NCBI GenBank assembly: GCA_001430745.1
Contig: KQ482051.1
Span: forward strand, 319,411-366,662
Direction of reading: 5' to 3'
Source: Auxenochlorella pyrenoidosa
Taxonomy: Eukaryota; Chlorophyta; Trebouxiophyceae; Chlorellales; Chlorellaceae
DNA length: 47,252 bases
Shown here: one piece after another, positions 31,626-40,674 of the stretch
Layout of the letters: every line of letters begins with the position of its first letter
Position numbering within the stretch: the first letter of the stretch is position 1
The notes under the pieces: model-generated
The model's database searches: none
What the model saw: the letters and a program-made list of their open reading frames with translations, nothing else
Told to the model about the DNA's origin: nothing
Position numbers and translations under genes: made by a program

Positions 31626-34600
31626 ATGGACACCAGAAGGGCACGGCACAGCCCGGCTTCGAGGGTGCTGTGTTGCGCGCTCGTCCTAGCAGTGACTTGC
31701 ACGGCTGCAGCCCGCAGATTGCAAAATAATGCCTTACAAACGATTTCAGGTGCGTCTGGTGCAAGGAAACGAGAGCGCAGGAACCTACCCTTGCAGGGGC
31801 GGAGACACAGACCTGCGGACAGTCCCTCTTCGCCTCGTTTGCAGGCACAGCCATCGTCTTGTCGGTCACTAGGCCTGGAAATGGAGTTCACGAGTGAGCG
31901 AGAGTCTCCGGGACTGGTCCGGCCGGGATGCAGCTCCTGCAGCTTACTGCGCCGCGGCGCGCCCTAGATGATGCCTATGCCTGCCTCACACCTTGCAGCT
32001 CATACCTCGCCCCCAATACGCCCCACCCACAAAAACTCCCTCATAATGGTCCCAAATTGCTGTTGTTCTGCTCTCAGCTCCTGTTCTACAAGCTGCCTTG
32101 CATGTGTGCCTGCCGTGCCAGCGCTTGGTATCTCGGCAGGTCATATCTCTTTGTGCCTGCTCATGTTCCCCCCGCAGGCTGCTGGCGCTGCGACTGGCCA
32201 ATGGCCGGCGGGTGCAGCTGCAGCTTTCCACACCAGGCCAAGCAGCAGGCCTGCTCACGGGGATGCGCCTGGAGGTGACTGGCCGGTGGGCGCAGCAGCA
32301 GCTGGCTGGCGCAGCTGGCATAGCAGCTGCCGCAGCCGTGCCGAGCAGCGGCGGCGGCAGCGCTCGGCGCTTCATGGCCAGCAGCATCCGCGCTTCGGGC
32401 GGCAAGGTGGCAGCGCCAACGCTGCAACGGGCCGCGGCAGTGGCGAGCCCGGGGGGTGGCGTGGCAGCTGCCGCAGCGCTCACCGTCACAAACATAGTGC
32501 GCAGCAGCAACCAGCTGGTCAGCGACCAAGTGAATGCCATCTTTATTCCAAGTGAGCGCACCAGGCCTCGACCAAACAGCTTCCGCTGTTCTGCACGCCC
32601 AACTGGTGCCTCTGCCGCTTTGCAGTGCCGCCGCTATGCTGCCTGCCTTCCCCAGCTGTCGCCCGCTGCCAGCTGTCCTGGGCTGTCACAAGCTGGCCCC
32701 AGGGTCTGAGGCCCCGGCCTTCTGGCCGGTCTGTGCACATCGCATCCATCACCATCGATTAGCCCTCCCTTTCTGCTCCCCCCAGTTGTGGGAATGGCTT
32801 CTGCGAACCAGACCTGCGATGGCACCGCGGCCCCGCTGCACAGCATGGACGAGGTGGGCTGCGCAGCGCTGGCTGTGGCGACGGCGGCAGCTGATGCATT
32901 GGGGTGAACCAGACGCGAGGCGTGAAGTCTGCAGGGTCCGCTCGCAGCTGCTGCAGCGGCGGCATCCTGCTGCTGTCCTGCACTGTCATCCCCCAGCAGG
33001 ACTGACGCCATCCCGCTCCCTCCCGCCGCCGCCTGTGCCCGCCTGCAGGTGCGGGCAGCCATCTTTGAGGAGGCGGCTCCTGGCAACGTCAGCGTGGGCA
33101 GCACCTACAACAGGTGCTCGTACGGCAAGACGCGGCTCACCACCAACAACAGCCTGCTGGTCGACCCTGTGCAGCTGCCCTGCAGCGGCAACTCGTGAGT
33201 GGGCCCCGGTGGCAGCCGCCATGCTTGGCAGTGCCTTGCATGGCTCCCTCCGCACCTCTGTATGTGCAGGCACCCTGCATGGTGCGTATTCTTCTCGACC
33301 TCCCCTCGACACCCCCCGCCGGGCAGCTAACAGACCCGCGCCAGCCCCTTCCTGCCTGCAGAAATGGCGTGGACTGGAGCTTTGCCACGTGCAACTTTGA
33401 CGACTTCAAGTGAGCCTTGGGGGGCCAGCGAGGGAGGCCATGCCGTCGCTTCCCGGCAGCGCTGACAGCGCCCAGCGTCAGTCGGCCCGGCGTTGCAGCG
33501 TCACAACCAGGGGGCGCTCACAGCTGCTGCCGCTTCCCGGCCCGCCTCCCACCCCGCAGCGGCTGGTCCGATGCCGCCGACCAGGTGCTGCGCGACCGCG
33601 GCATCAACCTCGACCTCTACAAGCACCGGTGAGGAGAGGCCCGCAGGGCTGCCCGGCCTCCCGCCACAGCAGCCTGCTGGGGCCCGACCCGCCCTGTGGA
33701 TGCCATGGCTCGCCGCCACCTGACTGTTGTGATGCCCCCTCCGCCCCGCAGGGTGTACCTCCTGCCGCCCAGCGCGTGCGGCTTTGTGGGCCTGGGCTAC
33801 GTCGGCTGCGACGGCTCCTTTGACGTGAGCAGCTGGGCAGGGGGGCACGCCTGCCATAGCCTTCTGGCATTCCCCGGCTGTCCAGCGCTGTGCCTGCACA
33901 ACCAGCCCTGGGGCAGGGCTAAGAGCGGCCTTTTTGGAGTGTGGGCGCGATGGGAAGGCAGCCCTGCAGAGGCGCCACTCACCCCCTTGGTTTCCTGCCT
34001 GTGCGCAGTGCCGCGCATGGATTGGCGCCGACTTCTGGGCCACCCCCCAGGCCCTGGTGCACGAGCTGGGGCACAACCTGTACCTGGCGCACGCCGGGGC
34101 CTTCACCCCGGAAGGCAACTGGGACGACTGTGAGTGGCAGGGCGCTGGGGCATCAGGGAGCCGCGCTGCAGCAGCTCGTGGGCAGCTGCCCTTGCACCCA
34201 GCGCCTGCCCCAAGCCGCCATTGCCGGCGCCACCAGCACTCGCTGCGATCCTCGTCGCCTGACCCTACCTCTCCTTCCCCTCGGTGTCTTCCCCCAATGC
34301 AGACGCCGACCTGAGCGGCACCATGGGCTACTGCTGCTCCGACCGCTGCCCCAACACCCCCCACGCCTGGCAGCTGGGCTGGCTGTCGGTGCAGCAGGTG
34401 GACGGCAGCACCCTGCTGCCTGGGCAGACTCTCACCTCCACCATGCCCAGCCAGGGCGCCTCCGCCTTCAGCGGCCTGCGCATCGTGCCCAGCTGGGCCG
34501 CGGGGGCCGACCCGCTGTTCGTGGGGTACCGCACCCGGGCCGGCGGCGACTCTGGCACCGGCGAGCTCATTGCCGGCGATGAGGGCGCCCGCGGCCGCCT

Positions 34601-35134
34601 GCACATCTACTCTGCCCCCATCTCCAACACGTGAGCCCTTGGAAGGCTTTGGTCGACCTTGGCGCCAGGGCGCTTGCATTCGCCCGACGGCAGGGCCGCA
34701 CAGCCAACGTGCACTGCGTCCAGCACCCAGCGCAAGCTGACCAGCAAATGATCATTCAACTCATCCAGGCATGCGCGCCCCCCTCCCGGACCCCCCGCAG
34801 CTTTGATGCCAAGGAGACAAGCTGGCTGCAGATGCTGGACAGTGCCGGCCAGTCCTGGAGCAGCAACGCCACTGGGCTGGTGGTCCGCCTCGTCGCTGCC
34901 TACGCCGGCTCCGCCACCGTCACAGTTTGCCGCCCAGCCGGCGCGGAGACGGCTGCCTCTTGCAGTGCTGGTCTGGATAACGACTGTAACGGGCTGGTCG
35001 GCACGCAGGACCCCGCCTGCGCCCGCTTTGCGCAGCTGGCGGGGCGGCAGCAGCCGCCGCTGCCGATCCGCCGGCAGCCCCGCAAGGTGGCGGCCCCGCC
35101 GCCCTCGCCCGTCCGTCGCGTCAAGCGCACATAG
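31626..35134 (+). CDS. Secreted M11 (gametolysin-like) zinc metallopeptidase, copy 2
   Basis: Tandem paralogue of copy 1 and probably acting on the same extracellular glycoproteins. Eleven exons join in phase to 577 residues: 31626-31749, 31845-31893, 32178-32551, 32786-32853, 33049-33194, 33362-33409, 33560-33628, 33752-33824, 34009-34129, 34303-34630, 34801-35134. The signal peptide is VLCCALVLAVTCTAAA-like after an Arg-rich n-region. Exon 2 is 49 bases, the same as in copy 1. The zinc site is HELGHNLYLAH, H335/E336/H339/H345, with the Met-turn at M365. The same CNGLxGxxDPAC motif is present, followed by an added basic, Pro-rich tail ending VRRVKRT. All donors are GT. Introns at FDDF|N and after SNT are absent from copy 1, and the introns flanking the catalytic exon are placed differently. 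Confidence 0.88.
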
Positions 35135-36214
35135 CCCGCTGCGCTCCCCAGCTTGCTGGGCAGCTGTACAAGCACTCATTCCCAGGCATGCCCTTGCAGC
35201 GACCATCCCTTGCTTTGTTCGCGAGGGTGGGTCGCTCCAAATTACGCCTCCTTCCAGCACTGACATCCCCCCTGTACCACGCATCCCTTGAGCCCCCTCC
35301 CCGCATCCCAAACCAATTTTGTGTGTTTGATGCATCATGCGCCATGCCCCTGCCTTCCATCCCGGCGCCAACTCGCGCCTCCCAACCCCCCTCCCACACC
35401 CACAATCTCCGGCGCCAAAAACCCAGCAGGCGCGCCCTCTCCCCTTCCTTGACATCTGCCTTCTCCCTCCATTACTGTTCCGCTACGTTTCCTGCTCCCT
35501 ACCACGGTTCTACGAGTGGCACCCCCATGCTGACGAGTCGCCTCCTACCCCCTTCTCAGCCATCACCCCCGCATGCACACCCATCACCTAATACTGCCCA
35601 TCACCACCTGCTGCAACCCCCAACTCGCCCCCACCGGCTCCTCACCTGCGAGCTCAACAAGTCGCAAGCTACTAGTTCAAAATGCGCATCAAGTGCTACC
35701 CTGCTGCCGTACCAGTACCCTACCCCCAAGACTCTCTCACCAAAACCACCCCAGTCCTCTCAACCAAGTCGAGTCTGCACCCACCCATTTGATGCACACC
35801 ATGCCAGTGGCTACCCGATTTCCCCAATCCCCTTGCTTGCCAGCTGCCCAGTGAGCGCCACATGCTGCTTTGAAAGCACGCCTGCACCCTCAGCACCTCT
35901 TCCTTAACCAATTTTGTTCATCATTGGGCTGCCCCCAGCCTCTCATGTAACGCATGACGTCACAGACAGCTTCGCTGGCTCAGTGTCGCCAGGCATGGAG
36001 CATCAAGTGACACATTGCAGCACCCGCAGCATGCTGGGCGCCACCAAGCGTCAAGCGTCTTGCGCCTACTTGTAACGAACCAGGTGCCTGCCATAAGACG
36101 TCCCTACTTGGACGCCTGCCTAGGGAAGCTGGCATCACCTGCCTCCGCAAACCTTGGACGCACCTTGTTCGCTCCTGCTCGAGCCCTCCAAGCGCCTGCA
36201 CCCGGCCAGCCACC
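35135..36214. other. 3' flank of the second M11 gene and upstream region of the next gene
   Basis: About 1.08 kb. From about 35190 to 35930 the plus strand is markedly C-rich and G-poor, unlike the rest of the window, and has no intron-like or coding signals. TGTAA occurs at 35946-35950 and again at 36071-36075. The first could end a long M11 3' UTR. Confidence 0.55.
35946..35950 (+). terminator. Candidate TGTAA poly(A) signal of the second M11 gene
   Basis: First plus-strand TGTAA after the stop codon, 812 bases downstream, at the end of the C-rich G-poor stretch. Long 3' UTRs are common in chlorophytes. Confidence 0.4.
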
Positions 36215-39200
36215 ATGCCACTCCAGAGGCGGGCCGAGGATGCCAGCCGCCGCCTGACGGCTGCCGCCAAAGCGCTGCAGGGCTGCACCAGCCTGGCTGC
36301 CGCGCTGCTGTCAAGGCAGCACGAGCTGCAGGAGGGCCAGGTTCCGCCAAGCCCCGACCCGCACTCAGCGCTGAGCCGCCTGCTGTGCTGCCTGGGCATG
36401 TGCGACGGCGCCAGTGCAGCGCTTGCCAAGGTAGGCTCGTGCCTCTGCTCCGCCCGCCCCTTCCTTCGCCCCCGCTCAATGCCAATTGCTGCTCCCAAGA
36501 ATCGGTGGACCCATGGTGTGTTTGGCCATCTGCACATGCACTCTGCCCCGCTGCGGGCAATGCGCGATGAGACAGCAGGGCTTGAGCCCTGCCATGATGA
36601 GAGAGCCGGCAGCCCTGTATGCGCCCCCCTCCCCGCCCCGACCCCCGCTGTGTATACAGAGCTTCCTGCCTGATGCCGCCTCTGACGAGGAGCGCTTCCT
36701 GTCTGTGTTTGTGGCGGGCAGCGTTGCAAGCAAGGTGGAGGAGGAGGTGAGAGGGCTGGGCTGGTGCTGTTGCTTTTACACAACATGCGCTCATGCTTGA
36801 GGCAGCACGGCGCGGGACCCAGCTTCTGACACTTCTGCGCAGTGCCTCTGCTGTATATTTGCTGTGATACAAGTAAACTGAGCTGCCGGATGGTTTGCCA
36901 GTCTTTAGCTGATTGCTTCCCCTCGACTCCCGCTGCATGCAGCTGGCCAGCCTGCAGCGCTGCCTGCAGGCAGAGCCGGTGCCGGATGTCGCCGGGGCAG
37001 AGGAGCTGGCAGAGGCAGTGCTGCAGCGCCTGCTGTCTGCCACCGTCAGTCTGGCACTGGATGTGCCAGTCTATGTGAGTGGGAGGCTGGAAACCAGGCA
37101 GGTGCAGGCCAAACGCTCCGACTGGTGCAGGGCTGTGGGGGTCTGGCTCAGCAGGGCCGCCTCTTTGTTGGAGCAGCAGCGCGCTTTCCTTGCCACCTGG
37201 TTGAATCGCCGATTGCACGCCATCCCTGTCCCCTGCCTTGGCTGCCTCAGGCCAAAGAGTTGGGCCCGCGGGTGGCGCTGGCAGATGTGGACCGCCGATA
37301 CCTGGCCCGCCTGGCTGCCAGCAGCGCGCGCCTGCTGGCGCGCGCGGCGCAGAAAGGTGAGCAGCAACCAATTCGAAACGCTAATCGACCTCCCTTCTTT
37401 GTGCACAAATGCTTGCGGACGCCTGCCGCGTGCACCAGGCAGCGTACCTCCCAACAAGCCCTGCTGCCCTGCCTGCAGCTGGGATTGACTGCGATGAAGC
37501 GCTGATGTTGTGGCTGGCATGCCAGCTGGACCCGGCCTGCAGTCCCGCTCAGCAGCCTGCCGGGGAGGCAGGAGCAGGCCCGCTGCAGGACAGCAGCGGC
37601 AGCGCCCTGCAGGCATATGGCCCTGCCCTGGTGGGGCTGCTGGAAGAGCTGCAGGCGGGGGCCCAGCAGGTGAGGGCGCAGGGGTGCGGGCGCCGCAGCC
37701 CGCTGCAGCAGGCAGCCCCATGTGGCGGTGCCTCCCTTGAACTTGGGCACCGCTTGGAGGGTCACCTGCCTCGCGCGTCAGCTGGCTCCTGCGTACGCCA
37801 GGGCAAGGGTGCCAGCCACGCTTGCTGCCTGCCTCCACCCTCCCTGCCATGCTCTTGTCACCCGTGGCAGTACACAGATGAGCTCAGCTCTCGTCAGCGG
37901 GCGGCGCTGCCGCTGCTGGCGCGCCTGCTTGACGCCCCCGCCGGGCCGCAGCGCACCCAGGCGGTGCTGGGCAGGCTGCTGGCAAGTGCGTTTGGGGGTG
38001 TCCAGCTCGCTGGGCTGGCAGAGGAGGCCTGAGCGCCTGTGGCAGACAAGCCGCCTGAGTCGGGGCCGTGCCCGTAGTGCACTCTGTCCTGCGCCAATGC
38101 ACACGTTTGCCTGAGACTCGCACCTGCCGGGACCGCCCGTGCCTGTGCCTGCTCAGGCTCCCTCTCCCCAGTCCCTGCTGCAGCCACACCTGCCCAGCGT
38201 GCCGTGCTCAGCAGGGCGGTGCTGAGCCGGCGCTTTGAGCTTGCGGCAGAGCGCCTGCAGGGCGCGGGCTTCAGCCTGGGGACCCGCCAGCCGGCGGTGC
38301 TGCCTCCGGTGAGTGCCTGTGATGTTGCACATCACAGCGGAATCATTGCGCTTGCAGCCCTAGTACAACTTTTGGCGGGCTGGCCGTTAGGCTAGAAGTG
38401 CTGCCAACCCTGTCTTTTGCCCCTGCGCAACCTTCTCAATTCCCTGCAGCCCTTCCAGTCAATGGCCGGCATCGTGCGCGCCGGACACAGCGTGCGCACA
38501 GCGCACGCCCTCTCCCAGTTTCTTACCCAGGTGCACAGGGCGGGGCGGACTGGCGGCACAACAGAGGATTTGGGCGGGGCACGTCGCCGCTGCCTGCTGG
38601 GCATACCGCCCGGCAACACGTCCCCGCTTCGCGTGCCGAGCCCTGCACTGAAGCACTGCAACCCTGCCTCCCCTGTCGCTGCCCCCAGGCGGCCGTGGTG
38701 GCGGCATCCCTGCCCCGCGAGGACCCCGACCTGCCCGCAGTGGCCAGCCTCCTAGTGGGTGAGCGTCCCTCCTCCCCATGCACACCACGCCTGGGCGGCC
38801 AGGCCAGCTAAATGTTCGGAGGGTCCCCGTTGTTCCAAACCATGCGCTCCTCCTCCCCTGCCGCAGGCCAGCTGCTGCCGGCTCGCACCCAGTACCTGCA
38901 CCGCGCGCTGGGCAGCCGCCTGCTGCCAGAAGAGGCGGCAGCAGCTCTGCGCCTGTGCGCCTCTGCTGCCTCTGCGGTGTTTTCAAACCGTGCGCCCTGG
39001 TCCCAGCTGCGGGCCGAGCTGAGGAGGGAGGCGGAGGTGGAGGCAGCCCTGCTGGGTGCGGGGCCCATTGGCCGGGTGCCAAGCGCGCCGGCGGGCGCAG
39101 CAGCGACGCAGGACAAGGTGAAGAAAGACGAGATTTCGATGATGGTTGATGTGCAGGGTTTTCTGGGAAAGGGGCTTTCGACACAGAAGCACATGCCAAG

Positions 39201-39730
39201 CTGTTGGGGAGAGCCATGGGGCCCATGCTTAGCCTGCTCACAGCAGTTGCATTGATGCCGTGCAATCCTGTGCCCGCGGCCCGCCCTTGGGCGGCCCCGG
39301 CAGATGGAGGAGCTGGTGCAGGATGTGGAGGCCGACCTCTCCCGCCTGCTGGTGGGCTGCTGCAGAACCCTGCAGGCAGCGACCAGTCACGACCCCACTG
39401 CAGCAAGCTGGCATGCGCATGCAAGGCAGCCATCGCGGGTCTCCGGGCTATCCTGCACAACCCCTGCCTGCCGTGTACATGCCAGACTCAGGGGCTTGAC
39501 CCTCCCGGCCTCACTCGTGCCGTCCTGCGCAGGCGCCCAGCCCCACCGGCGAGGGCGGCGGCACCCCCACCACCGCCCTGGACCTCCCCCGGCTGTGCGC
39601 CTCTGGCGACTGCCGCGCCGCCTGTGTGGTGGTGCAGACAGTGTGCAAGCGGGCGCTGCTGCGCAGGGATGCCGCCGCTGCGGACGAGCTGGTGGCGGCC
39701 AGCCATGTGCTGCGCCTGGCGGGGAGCTGA
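36215..39730 (+). CDS. Unrecognised helical protein, 12 exons
   Basis: I do not recognise this gene. Twelve exons join in phase to about 551 residues: 36215-36430, 36660-36746, 36943-37074, 37251-37356, 37479-37669, 37871-37985, 38172-38308, 38450-38530, 38689-38758, 38867-39117, 39304-39375, 39533-39730. The start ATG has a caccATGc context. The protein is almost wholly Leu/Ala/Arg-rich amphipathic helix (for example RRYLARLAASSARLLARAAQK), without signal peptide, membrane segment or visible catalytic motif. The layout resembles an alpha-solenoid or a tethering-complex subunit, but that is impression only. Phase consistency over 11 joints and absence of stops argue that it is real. The donor after exon 11 would be a weak GC site (gcagcg). 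Confidence 0.7.
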
Positions 39731-40674
39731 GCCCGGCGGGCGTGCGCTTAGCTCCCGGCTGGTGCGCCGGCAGCTGCTGTCCGTGCTGAGTGCTCTGGCA
39801 TGTGGATTTGAGGCACAGCATGACCTGATGAACGGGTAATGCCGAAACTCTTCTGGGACGCTGTACCCAACGTTTTGGTGGATTGGAGCCAATAAGGCGC
39901 AGCGTGCTTGCAAGGAATATACATCCTGCTCTTCTCCCCGTCCTTCTGCTATGGCGCTGCGCTTGTGATACACATCAGCTCTGTTTGTACAGAGTCCGGG
40001 CAAATGGCTTGGGATCAAGCCTACAGGCCGACCAAGAGGCTGGCAATGACGCAAAACGAGGCCATGGGTGCTGAGCTGTAGGCACTGCGGAATGGTGGAT
40101 GGCACATGCACTGGGTGCTGAGGTCTGAGAGAGAGAGAGAGAGATGAGAGAGAGACAGCACGGGAATGGGATGATCAAATCAACCGGTTATGGCAGCGGT
40201 TGTGGCGCTGACCCCCATCAGCCTGGAGCATGAACATGCCACAGCCGCATTCGCTGCATCCGCTGCTTGCACATCACAGGACAGCGGCCTGCCCCTCCCC
40301 CGCTGCCGAAGCGGTTGCGGCCATGTCGGCGGCGCTTCCAGCAGGTTCTGGTGGCGGCAGACGAGCGGGCAGGGGGCTGTGCAGGGCTTCCTCGAGGGCA
40401 TTGGCTGCTGCCTCGGACAGCCGGCGCCTGCAGGCAGCAAGGGAGGTGCAGGGAGACAGATGGGCTGAAGCACGCATGTGTGGCTGCCAGCTCAGCCCTC
40501 TCCCTGCGACACACCTGCTGTCTGAGACATGGCCAGGCTCCGTGCCGGCCCCAGTCTCCGCCCGCTTGCATGGAGATGCAGCAGCTCAGCAACTGCTGCA
40601 TGGAGGCCAGCCCAACCTTTTGTTCTTGCAACCCCCGTTGCAGCCCAGGCCTGGGAGCATCTGAACCGGGAGCC
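39731..40674. other. Convergent intergenic region
   Basis: About 0.94 kb between the stop codons of the helical-protein gene (+) and the dehydrogenase gene (-). It holds both 3' UTRs and a GA microsatellite. No TGTAA was seen on either strand and no further gene is supported. Confidence 0.5.
40126..40155. repeat. GA dinucleotide microsatellite
   Basis: About 15 GA units with one interruption, in the convergent intergenic region. Confidence 0.95.

Noticed and set aside
32853..33049. Alternative longer exon 4 in M11 copy 2, ending at TTGGG|gtgaac
   Set aside because: It leaves phase 2 and breaks the frame of the next exon. The donor GAG|gtgggc keeps phase and aligns with copy 1.
35980..37371. 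463-codon minus-strand frame opposite the helical-protein gene
   Set aside because: Antisense shadow of a GC-rich coding strand; it crosses introns of the plus-strand gene and has no recognisable domain.
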